DNA from: a virus | Virus record (IMG/VR): IMGVR_UViG_3300004282_000002 | Span: 1 to 63,794 of that record | Strand: one strand, 5' to 3' | DNA length: 63,794 nucleotides | Shown here: positions 18,601 through 26,056 of the stretch, one piece after another | Layout of the letters: the number at the start of each line of letters is the position of its first letter | Numbering within the stretch: position 1 is the stretch's first letter | Notes under the pieces: generated by a model | The model's input: the letters and a program-made list of their open reading frames with translations, nothing else | What the model was told of the DNA's origin: nothing | Databases searched by the model: none | Translations under genes and position numbers: made by a program

Positions 18601-19471
18601 CAGATCAATAATACAAGACTCTAGTAAGCTAGGGTTAACACTTGGTACAGGAGAGGTTCTATCTAGATATGACTATATAACAACTACATCTGGATTTCAG
18701 GATTATTTTGATATGTGTCTTAGTGATAGGTCGTTCTATTATCTTGATAGGAGGAACAAAGTTATACATTCGTTTAGTGATGAAGGGGATAATTTGATAT
18801 CTGAGGTTAATGGATATAGAAGTTTCTTAAAGAGTCATGGTAATATATCAACTGTAAAGACTGGGTATGATCCACTCTATAAGGAAGTATTCTTTTACAT
18901 ATATGACGGTAGTATAAACAAGAATTCTCTATATAACGAATATACTACGTCATTTAATGGTAGGCATACATTTAGTCCGTCGTTATATGGAACATCTATG
19001 TTTAATCTAAATGATCAGTTCTATTCTTTGTATGGAAATACATTATGGATTCATAACTATGGAAACTATGGTGAGTTCTATGGGACTGTTTATGATTCTA
19101 CTATTACAACGATTATTAATCCTAATAGCAATATAGTTGATAGATTTGACGTATTAGACTTACGTGTTGATGTTATAAGTAGCATTGACGGTTCGTATAT
19201 AGAAGATGAGCAATTTGATTCCTTATACGCTAACAATAACTATCAGACATTATCTAAGACATTAACATTCTCGGGAGATGATCTTACTGAAGACACTAGT
19301 AGGGTGTTAGCTAGACAATGGCGTATTCAGTTGATACCCGATAACGATTCAAGTGAGGTGTATAGGATGACTGATACTTATCTTAAGGTTAAACTTACTA
19401 AGACAAATACTGATAATAATAGGTTAGTATTGCATGACATAATAACATACTATAGGCCAATTCGTGGGTAA
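15665..19471 (+). CDS. Muzzle/stabilization-type tail protein of crAss-like phages
   Basis: 1268 residues, about the size expected for the large protein closing the short tail. The N-terminus (ISTFSSGIDQDTSVNKVSN, YYDAENMRI) is the signature I associate with the crAss-like stabilization/muzzle protein. Long beta-rich regions with many YNRIRVVAIHYQEY-type strands follow, and a C-terminal segment (LKVKLTKTNTDNNRLVLHDI). No enzymatic motif. It follows the ring-like genes directly, as expected, but the next genes are a fibre cassette with its own promoter rather than cargo genes. Confidence 0.75.
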   Translation: MIKTNKHISTFSSGIDQDTSVNKVSNTHYYDAENMRIMSEDSSSMAAINNVKGNQLRLTFDAGDVIIGHCKIRSNYTEPTKDAIVFFAYNASGTSSKIYLFEGDIYKVQENVVMGIPFQSLTYGTYAYKAGYIYANSDLNFSSSYPIKAEGRYESANLRKIYWVDGYNNIRYMILDLVDPADNVKIFEINPSSTLLQPTVSVITGGKYLSGTVQYSYQLYIKNGAATTYAPVSDLVYLTANNKGSNSRTYSGSELGQDTGKAVSVTINNLDAAYNRIRVVAIHYQEYFVNPTVNIIGEFDYNGSLLTIVDNGYTTYGTIDLAEFRLFGQLNYKANYLASKNNYLFFADITEDKWNPTWLDPTNGSFWDSRAIRFKSTGTESRVQDSDLGEVVIDQPLFPTQLISWNNAGWTNYVATHNGINQFNDTDNDGDSTKEYKLKADCATVGAEGPNVIIDIDHEHLTIDTESVGAGYTEASYASVGITDYPTSPVESPHRESQRTEVYRMFIVFINTKMQYSVPQWICDFRMPNNSEYALVTYNVTTGAREAQYIYPKVTLRNMPTDADLYGWQVFRCERGSTDRSVLSSGVMSPCWDETGYLVSSQYSADTYPYCFAETGSVIPGTIDNSIVELLSPEISFNKNLRYSSGDTIRVDGRYMIYGSRRTIWGPDSDRLVTLSLGATLPTYGGDTTIYTITDGVYQSFDVMRGDPLVFPGSQLIGGKMYRHALYFTDLTTYWHGNRGSSFIATLGADLSLTATVDSVPMYSYVRNVFNTQYNGNTYEARSYNAVIPYSNVVPKATLESTCYNGDTFISMFAYLRASKPDISYGTDTIFQQEMVYIPSESSINCHYRLDEVQKYYSPTEMDYILQETLEQGLVLQPLDYPIELGDLYRYNSVYSKSGNANLLQNTVFDSSAIEHSDVKIISTGKKINNEYFDNWTNLYTNNYIEVDPRFGSIRNIFNYNNKLIAGQDKAISVLAVQDRSIIQDSSKLGLTLGTGEVLSRYDYITTTSGFQDYFDMCLSDRSFYYLDRRNKVIHSFSDEGDNLISEVNGYRSFLKSHGNISTVKTGYDPLYKEVFFYIYDGSINKNSLYNEYTTSFNGRHTFSPSLYGTSMFNLNDQFYSLYGNTLWIHNYGNYGEFYGTVYDSTITTIINPNSNIVDRFDVLDLRVDVISSIDGSYIEDEQFDSLYANNNYQTLSKTLTFSGDDLTEDTSRVLARQWRIQLIPDNDSSEVYRMTDTYLKVKLTKTNTDNNRLVLHDIITYYRPIRG

Positions 19472-19538
19472 GGTATTTTTATTTATTAGAGGGATATACA
19501 CTTAAGATTATAGTGGATCAAAAATAATCGCATAATAT

Positions 19539-19570
19539 TTTGGATATTACAAATATATTTATTATCTTTG
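19539..19570 (+). promoter_or_regulatory. Bacteroidota-type promoter, second fibre cassette
   Basis: TTTG at 19539-19542, a 20-base spacer, TATCTTTG at 19563-19570, identical in spacing and -7 box to the promoter at 11231. It lies in the 117-base gap behind the muzzle gene. The first ATG (19589) is about 12 bases after the expected start of transcription. Confidence 0.75.
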
Positions 19571-19588
19571 CATTAAAATTATAATGAT

Positions 19589-20005
19589 ATGAAATCTAGT
19601 CAGATTAAAACGCTCAATACAAATATTGGTGCTAATAATACTAAGTACGTAGAGACTAAGAGATATAATGAATTACAAGCAGACCTAGAAGCTGCCATCA
19701 TTAGTCCATTCGTAGTACAGGGATTCGCTAATCCGTTAACATTCGACGCTAGAGAGAAAAAGGATTTTAGGTGTATAACTGTATCTGGTGATACTACTAT
19801 TAATCTTATTAATACTCTTGATGGAGATGCTGGATTAATAGAGTTGCTAATTACTGGTGCTGGTGGTTATGCATTAAGTCTTGGTACTATGTTTACTAAG
19901 GATGTTAGTGGTACAGCGTTAGATGCTACAGCCGCTGCTGATAATTTTATTGGATGGCGTAAGGTAGGAACAGATATAGTATATTCTATTAATCAAGTAC
20001 AATAA
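19589..20005 (+). CDS. Small fibre-associated structural protein
   Basis: 138 residues. A helical, charged N-terminus (residues 1-35) is followed by a beta-rich module (FANPLTFDAREKKDFRCITV, TTINLINTLDGDAGLIEL, GWRKVGTDIVYSIN) common as a tip domain in phage fibres. It is the first gene behind the 19539 promoter. Its stop codon shares one base with the start of the LamG-like gene. Confidence 0.6.
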   Translation: MKSSQIKTLNTNIGANNTKYVETKRYNELQADLEAAIISPFVVQGFANPLTFDAREKKDFRCITVSGDTTINLINTLDGDAGLIELLITGAGGYALSLGTMFTKDVSGTALDATAAADNFIGWRKVGTDIVYSINQVQ

Positions 20006-21183
20006 TGATACGTGGTAATCAATATTTCGGTTTAGGCACAGCGGGGAGTGGATGGTCGCCAAAACTAATTGAGTCTAAGTTACTTTACTGGGGCAAGGTA
20101 TCTGAGATTACTGGTGGACAAATGCCAAACAAAGTTACCGGAGCAACGGATCATATTGACATTGGCGGTTCTGCTGGAACATATACTTTTAGAGTACCTA
20201 ATACTGCTGCTTATATTTCTGCTGATACTGATTATATCTGGTTCAAAACAGATACTTCACAGAGAATAACAACCGAAGCTGAATTAGTTGGTTATGACCT
20301 TCCAAGAACTTCGGTAAAGTATGATAATACAACTCCTTATCTTTTAAGAGAGATTCTTATTTTAAAGGCAGGTGAAACATTAACGACTGCCGAAGAAAAT
20401 GCGATGAGGGATTATATGCAACTGTCTATATGGTGGAGTAACGTTTCTTCTACTCACGGAATGACTAAAGGAAATAGAACAGCACAACAAAATATATGGA
20501 CACCGGAAGCCGTGGGAATTGGATATTTGAGTAAGCCACTTGGAACCGAGTATGCTTACGTAGCGGATAACGGCGGTTTAGATGTTGGTGCAGGCCCATT
20601 TACATTTGCTGTATGGGTTAAGGGACTTTCAACAATAGGAGATGCTGATATATTTTATATCGCAGGAAAAGCTATTGCATTTTCAGTAAATGGCAGATAT
20701 AACTTTGTAACTAATACGGGAACGGGACAAATATCAGCAGCAAATCAGGGATACGGTGGTTATAAAAACATAGATTCAACCGTTTCATTAAAAGATGAAG
20801 TTTGGCATTTTTTACTTATGGAGGTTGCTGGTACGGGATATTTAAGACTTTGGATTGATGATACGGAGATAGGAACACAACAGGCAAGCGACTTTAATGC
20901 TACTCTTGATAATGCTTTTAAATTCTATATCGGTGCAGGTAATAATGCTGATGGATCTGCTGTTGCGTATATTTCTAAAGTATCATTTGCAAGAGCAATA
21001 GTTTATAAAAGTGCTTTATCAGCAGGAGAAAAGACAGCATTAATGAACGGAACTATAAAGGCGGGTTATACAGCCTATTGGAAATTGGATGCTTATCCGT
21101 TGGTTGATGAAACTGGTAATTTTAATCTTACAGGGGTTAATTTATCTGCTGCAAATATTCTAACAACACCAAGTTTACCTTAA
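20005..21183 (+). CDS. LamG/concanavalin-like carbohydrate-binding fibre protein
   Basis: 392 residues. Residues 1-155 are a beta-rich stalk. Residues 190-350 form a LamG-like sandwich: GPFTFAVWVKGLSTIGDADI, EVWHFLLMEVAGTGYLRLWI, DDTEIGTQQASDF, KFYIGAGNNADGSAVAYIS, KVSFARAIVYKSALSAGEK and ALMNGTIKAGYTAYWKLD. These strands are diagnostic of the concanavalin-like lectin fold. Function is likely glycan binding at the cell surface. Codon choice (more GCA, GGA, GGC) looks different from the muzzle gene before it, suggesting exchange between phages. Confidence 0.75.
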   Translation: MIRGNQYFGLGTAGSGWSPKLIESKLLYWGKVSEITGGQMPNKVTGATDHIDIGGSAGTYTFRVPNTAAYISADTDYIWFKTDTSQRITTEAELVGYDLPRTSVKYDNTTPYLLREILILKAGETLTTAEENAMRDYMQLSIWWSNVSSTHGMTKGNRTAQQNIWTPEAVGIGYLSKPLGTEYAYVADNGGLDVGAGPFTFAVWVKGLSTIGDADIFYIAGKAIAFSVNGRYNFVTNTGTGQISAANQGYGGYKNIDSTVSLKDEVWHFLLMEVAGTGYLRLWIDDTEIGTQQASDFNATLDNAFKFYIGAGNNADGSAVAYISKVSFARAIVYKSALSAGEKTALMNGTIKAGYTAYWKLDAYPLVDETGNFNLTGVNLSAANILTTPSLP

Positions 21184-21193
21184 AAATATAAAT

Positions 21194-22441
21194 ATGGCAA
21201 CATTCGGAGGCGGGATGACACCTGCAAACTTTTATACAGGACTAAATAAGCTACCTTATTTTAACATATTAGCCTATGGTGCTACAACTGCATCAGATGA
21301 TAATGTTACTGAAATACAAGCTACAATAAATGCTGCTGCTGTTAGTGGCGGAATTGTTTATATTCCGGCAGGAACATACAAAACAGGCAAGCTAACAACT
21401 TATTATAACGTAACAATAGAAGGTGATGGAATTGGTAGCGTATTACAGTCTATTGCCGCAGAGGCATTAATAGAATCTATTTATACCGCATATTATTTCC
21501 CAAATGGGGGTATTAAGAATTTAGTTTTAGATGGAGACAGTATAGGGACTATTGGATTTAATACACAAATGGTTTGTTGCTTTACAATAGATGGAGTATA
21601 TTTTCATCATTTTGTTACTTATGGAATAAACTTTCAAGGTTCACTTGTAGGCCTGATTAATAACTGCTATTTCTATTATAATGCTATTGCAGTCAACGGT
21701 AAAGGTATCACTGTACCAGCAACATCAATGGCTAATCTTGTTACATTTAAGGAGTGCCAATTTGCACATAATACTACATGGGGAGTAAAATGGGAAGATG
21801 GCAGTTTATTAAGATTTGAGAATTGTGATCTTGAATTAAATGGCACTTCAGCAAATTATGCCACGGGTTCTGTTTATGTAAAAAACGGGGATGGAACCAC
21901 AACAGGTAATACTCCTTCATTATATATGCAAGGCTGCTGGTTTGAGAGAAATAACGGCTGGATGGTATTTATAGATGAGTCTGCTGTTAATACTATGTCA
22001 AGTATATGCGATAGTGTATTTTGGTATAATTCAGCAGATGACGGACATAATATTAAGATAGTCGGAGCAGCTAAAGAAAATAGGTTACTATTAAGAGCCT
22101 GTGACTTTGCAGATGTTTTTAATCTGACTATTGATGGAGCCAAAGCGTTAGTTGTTAATGATAACTGTTATTTAGAGGGGACTGTTACATTAGCAAATAG
22201 TGGTAGGTATATAAGACAAAGAGATTGGAACGGTAGAGTTATTGCTCCGCAATTTATAGCAGCGTTAACGGATGACACACCTTCAGATAGTGAAATTGAT
22301 GCAGCAACAGGTCTGACTCCGGCAACCGCAGGAGCAGGATGGCAATGTACGATTAAAGATAGTTCAGGATCAGGATTGCTTTATAAGATAGAATCAGACG
22401 GCACTTCTTGGTATTATACAAAATTAACAGCAGCAATTTGA
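21194..22441 (+). CDS. Pectate-lyase-3-like tail spike, possible depolymerase
   Basis: 415 residues. The opening FNILAYGATTASDDNVTEIQ, AAAVSGGIVYIPAGTYKTG is the hallmark of the Pectate_lyase_3 family used by phage spikes that bind or cut polysaccharide. Beta-helix coils follow (NCYFYYNAIAVNGKG, FENCDLELNGTSANYATGS). The last 60 residues (TDDTPSDSEIDAATGLTPAT, AGAGWQCTIKDSSGSGLLYK) form a tip domain. Catalytic residues cannot be assigned without a structure. Overlaps the next gene by one base (TGATG). Confidence 0.8.
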   Translation: MATFGGGMTPANFYTGLNKLPYFNILAYGATTASDDNVTEIQATINAAAVSGGIVYIPAGTYKTGKLTTYYNVTIEGDGIGSVLQSIAAEALIESIYTAYYFPNGGIKNLVLDGDSIGTIGFNTQMVCCFTIDGVYFHHFVTYGINFQGSLVGLINNCYFYYNAIAVNGKGITVPATSMANLVTFKECQFAHNTTWGVKWEDGSLLRFENCDLELNGTSANYATGSVYVKNGDGTTTGNTPSLYMQGCWFERNNGWMVFIDESAVNTMSSICDSVFWYNSADDGHNIKIVGAAKENRLLLRACDFADVFNLTIDGAKALVVNDNCYLEGTVTLANSGRYIRQRDWNGRVIAPQFIAALTDDTPSDSEIDAATGLTPATAGAGWQCTIKDSSGSGLLYKIESDGTSWYYTKLTAAI

Positions 22442-22791
22442 TGAAACTAATCCTTATATATATCGTAATTATCATTTTAAAGGCCATTGCTGACGGTCTG
22501 AATGATAAGGGTAGTAAACCACTTGGACATACTACCGATGCGCTGTGGCTTGGTATAATGCTTGTTTATCCGGTTGAATTAGTCTGGTATGTTAAATTGA
22601 TTTCTTTTACTTTGCTTATGATAGCACTTTTTGACTTTACATACAACATTACACGAGGATTGCCGCATCGGTTTGTCGGCACAACTTCCTGGTGGGATCA
22701 GGCAATTTCAACGGTGCCATTTGGATTCATGTTATTTGTAAGAGTGATTTGTTTGATAGTAGGAATATTTTTAATCTTAAACAATGACTAA
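22441..22791 (+). CDS. Polytopic membrane protein of the spike cassette
   Basis: 116 residues from the ATG at 22441, which overlaps the spike stop codon; an upstream in-frame GTG would lie inside that gene. Hydrophobic segments at about residues 2-16, 34-50, 51-68 and 90-113 suggest three or four membrane helices. GLNDKGSKPLGHTTDALWLG lies between the first two. No family is recognised. A holin-like or superinfection-exclusion function is possible because it travels with a receptor-targeting spike. Confidence 0.65.
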   Translation: MKLILIYIVIIILKAIADGLNDKGSKPLGHTTDALWLGIMLVYPVELVWYVKLISFTLLMIALFDFTYNITRGLPHRFVGTTSWWDQAISTVPFGFMLFVRVICLIVGIFLILNND

Positions 22792-24944
22792 TGTCTAAAA
22801 GTAATATAGATATTAAAGAAAGTAAAAAAGGTAGTCTTCATAAACATCTTGGTGTATCGAAAGATAAGAAGATACCAGCATCCAAACTTGCTATTAAAAA
22901 AACAGATAGTCCTGCTATCCGTAAAAAGAAGCAATTTGCTATAAATGCTCGTAAGTGGAAGCATGAAGATGGTGGTTATCTTGATAGTATGGGAATGGGT
23001 AGTTGGCTTGTAGGTGCTGGTGAGGGTGCTTTAGGTGGCGCTGCCTTTGGTCCAATAGGTATAGCTGCTGGTGCTACATTAGGATTAGCTAAAGGTATAA
23101 TGGGTGATATAGGTCAGAATAAACAAAAGAAAGCACAGGAAGACGCTCAACGTCAACAGATGGAACAGGCTATAGGACAACAGAGATTAGAGGGTAGTAG
23201 GCAAGTGTCTAATATACCAACATTTCCATTAGGAGGTGATGTTAATCTTATAGGACAGAACCTAGGATTAGGATATAAGCTATATCCGTGGGGCGGTACA
23301 CCTAGTTGGGACCCCAATGAAAGGCCTATGCATAATATGTATGAACTTGGTGGTAATATAAATGAAGTATCAGATTTAAAAGGATATAGTTATAACCTTA
23401 TGGCTAATGGTGGCTCATTAGCCGAACTACCATCATGGTATCGCTCTAATGCGTTATCTATGGCTAAAGGTGGTCATATGCCTGAAGGTAATGCTACATT
23501 AAAAGAAGCTAAGGAATTTGAGAAGATGTATCCTAAAGAAATGGCCTTTGGTATGCAGACAGAATATGAACATACAGGGAATAAAAAATTAGCTATGCGT
23601 ATAGCTGCTGATCATATTAAAGATAGTATAAAGATTAATCAAGGTGGTGAACCTGATTATTATCAGAAGCTACAACAGGCTGGTATATCTGATGAGTTGA
23701 ATAAGATGCCACAGATGAAGGGTGGAGGGTTTCTTAAACCAGCCAAGGCTGCCGAGATGCTTAAGGATGGTAAGATACATGGTAAGCCAATAACAGAAAG
23801 ACAACGTAAGTATTTTCAAGCCATAGCCCATGGATGGAAACCTGATAAGAAGATGGGTGGTGGACCAATGGATATGCAACAAGGTGGTGATATTAATAAA
23901 CTTATATATAATAAAGAAAATATATTAAAGGCAGATCCCATCATTTCTGGAATGGAAAAGACGAGAAGTAATCAATGGGATGAATTTGATAGTTTAGTAA
24001 ATGATAAATATGAATCATTAGTTGGTAGGATTCCATATGATATTAAAGATAAATCTACATTTAAGATAATAGATATAGAGGAAGGAAAACCGGGAATAAG
24101 ACATGGTGCAAAGATTAACAAACAGATATTAGCCGATTTGTCTAAAGCTGCCGCAAAAGAGAAAGTTCCTCTTATGGATGCGCTAGAGACTTCAATGAGA
24201 GAGAGTGGAATTGGATCTTATTCTGGATATTCTAAATCACGCCAAGCTGAGGGATTAAATCCTGAAGTTGTTATGGCGGGATGGTCTTCTCGTTATATAA
24301 AAGGTATGCCAGATTCTTACGATCAATATTTACTGAAAAGAAATTTAGTCCCTAAGGATCTAATATATAAGGATTTCAATGGATATGGTGTCAATAGTGC
24401 ATTAGATGAGCAATGGTATTTAAGCAATCTTGATAAATATAAATCCTATTTAAATGATTTTAAACAAGATTCTACATTAAACGAACCATTCAGGAAAGAA
24501 ATGAGATACTTAAAAGATAATACTGGACAGAAATACAATCCTGGTGAAGGAGATAGAGAACAGAAACTTGCTAGGGAAAGAAAAGTTATTATGGCTAATC
24601 CACAATTATATAATTATGCTGATTCAGTATATAATGCTAATAAGGTATATGGTGGTTCAGTATTAATGGATTCATATGCGCTAGGAGGTGGATTACATAA
24701 GCTTCCAGAAACTGGTCGTATACTTGATAGAACAACTACTAGTGGTAATATGGATAATGGCACTTCTAATAATGATAATGTAGTTACTGAGTATAAAGGA
24801 GGAGGAACTCATGCGGAGAATAGTAATGGAGGAATACAGATTGGACAAAAAGCTCGTGTTGAAGAAGGTGAGGTTAGGTTTGATGATCCTGATGGTGATT
24901 CTTCTTACATCTTCTCAAATAGAATACCCTATAATAGAAAATAA
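22791..24944 (+). CDS. Virion cargo-type protein with DUF5661-like and lysozyme-like regions
   Basis: 717 residues. A basic N-terminus (RKKKQFAINARKWKHEDGGY) is typical of crAss-like cargo proteins. Residues 66-105 are a Gly/Ala-rich hydrophobic stretch (VGAGEGALGGAAFGPIG) that could insert in membranes. Residues near 240-290 (EFEKMYPKEMAFGMQTEYEH, AADHIKDSI) match a DUF5661-like module. Residues near 445-520 (PLMDALETSMRESGIGSY) resemble a lytic transglycosylase core with a possible catalytic Glu. Likely ejected with DNA to open a path through the envelope; this is inference. The end contains EEGEVRFDDPDGDSSYIFS. Confidence 0.65.
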   Translation: MSKSNIDIKESKKGSLHKHLGVSKDKKIPASKLAIKKTDSPAIRKKKQFAINARKWKHEDGGYLDSMGMGSWLVGAGEGALGGAAFGPIGIAAGATLGLAKGIMGDIGQNKQKKAQEDAQRQQMEQAIGQQRLEGSRQVSNIPTFPLGGDVNLIGQNLGLGYKLYPWGGTPSWDPNERPMHNMYELGGNINEVSDLKGYSYNLMANGGSLAELPSWYRSNALSMAKGGHMPEGNATLKEAKEFEKMYPKEMAFGMQTEYEHTGNKKLAMRIAADHIKDSIKINQGGEPDYYQKLQQAGISDELNKMPQMKGGGFLKPAKAAEMLKDGKIHGKPITERQRKYFQAIAHGWKPDKKMGGGPMDMQQGGDINKLIYNKENILKADPIISGMEKTRSNQWDEFDSLVNDKYESLVGRIPYDIKDKSTFKIIDIEEGKPGIRHGAKINKQILADLSKAAAKEKVPLMDALETSMRESGIGSYSGYSKSRQAEGLNPEVVMAGWSSRYIKGMPDSYDQYLLKRNLVPKDLIYKDFNGYGVNSALDEQWYLSNLDKYKSYLNDFKQDSTLNEPFRKEMRYLKDNTGQKYNPGEGDREQKLARERKVIMANPQLYNYADSVYNANKVYGGSVLMDSYALGGGLHKLPETGRILDRTTTSGNMDNGTSNNDNVVTEYKGGGTHAENSNGGIQIGQKARVEEGEVRFDDPDGDSSYIFSNRIPYNRK

Positions 24945-24945
24945 T

Positions 24946-26055
24946 ATGGCAAAGAAACAGATGACTTATGCCGATATGGCAAAGAAGATAAAGGCTAAAT
25001 ATAGTAGAGCTGATTATGATAAGATGGAGCATGATGAGATGATTGCTGAGTTACGTAAGTTACGTGATGAGCAAGAGGAAGATCGTGCTGTTATGGGTAT
25101 TGCTGAACACGCAGATAATATGGATAAGGAAGATCAATTTGATGGATTAAATAATAGTCAATATTTACCTAATACGTTTAAAACAAAGCCGTTGGCTTAT
25201 GATATTCAAAAAGATAATGTTTATGGTGACGGTATCGGGTTGAATAATAATATAAATGCTACATCAAATAATTCTATGCCAGTAGATAACCCATATAGTG
25301 GGGTTAACGCTCCTGTTAATGTTAATAATAGTGCTTGGCAACCAATGGATAATCCTTCATTGTATGCTAATGCCAATAGATCTTTATCGTCTACTACAAC
25401 TAATAAATGGCAATTACCCAAGACTAGTATATTGCCAATGGCTATATCAGCTGGATCATCTATCATAGGTGATATATTACAGATGCGGAATATCAATAAG
25501 AATATGCCTAAGTCTGTAACGCTACCAAGGATGAATGCTGAAAGGATCTCACTAGAGCCACAGAGACAGGGTTTACAGCGATCATATAATACAGTTGGTA
25601 ATGTTATGATGCGTAACGCAAGAGATGTCTCAAGTCCTGGTAGTGCCTATGCTAATCAGATAGCTGGATTAACTGGATTGACAGATTCGTTAGGAACACA
25701 GATGGGAACATCATATATGAATGAGGCTAATACTAATGCTCAGATGAGGCAAGATGCTAGCATGAGAAATCAACAGGTAGGTGTGCAAGAAGCGTTGCAG
25801 AATGTACAGTTACAACAGCAGAATGCTGGGATGAAAGGTGATATTATAAATAGCCTATCACAAACAATACCAATGGCTTTAAGAGACTACGGACAACAGG
25901 CTAGTCAGACAAATATGTTAAGTACCATGGGGAAAGACTATGGATTATATAATAGAATAAATCCTAATGAGACATTCAGGCAGAGACTTGAGAGACTCAT
26001 GAATATGGCTCCATCAGAAGTAGTTAATAGAAACAATCCTTATATTAGACAGTAA
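24946..26055 (+). CDS. Virion cargo-type protein, Asn/Gln-rich
   Basis: 369 residues from the ATG at 24946, one base after the previous stop; an upstream in-frame ATG at 24811 would lie inside the previous gene. The N-terminal 60 residues are a charged helix (MTYADMAKKIKAKYSRADYD). The central part is Asn/Ser-rich and the C-terminal part is Gln-rich (VQEALQNVQLQQQNAGMKGD) and helical. Such composition is common in internal virion proteins. The function is inferred from position in the cargo block only. Confidence 0.6.
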   Translation: MAKKQMTYADMAKKIKAKYSRADYDKMEHDEMIAELRKLRDEQEEDRAVMGIAEHADNMDKEDQFDGLNNSQYLPNTFKTKPLAYDIQKDNVYGDGIGLNNNINATSNNSMPVDNPYSGVNAPVNVNNSAWQPMDNPSLYANANRSLSSTTTNKWQLPKTSILPMAISAGSSIIGDILQMRNINKNMPKSVTLPRMNAERISLEPQRQGLQRSYNTVGNVMMRNARDVSSPGSAYANQIAGLTGLTDSLGTQMGTSYMNEANTNAQMRQDASMRNQQVGVQEALQNVQLQQQNAGMKGDIINSLSQTIPMALRDYGQQASQTNMLSTMGKDYGLYNRINPNETFRQRLERLMNMAPSEVVNRNNPYIRQ

Positions 26056-26056
26056 T

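Noticed and set aside
24811-24945. N-terminal extension of the cargo gene at 24946
   Set aside because: The extra residues lie in another frame inside the previous gene; the ATG one base after that stop fits the local spacing.
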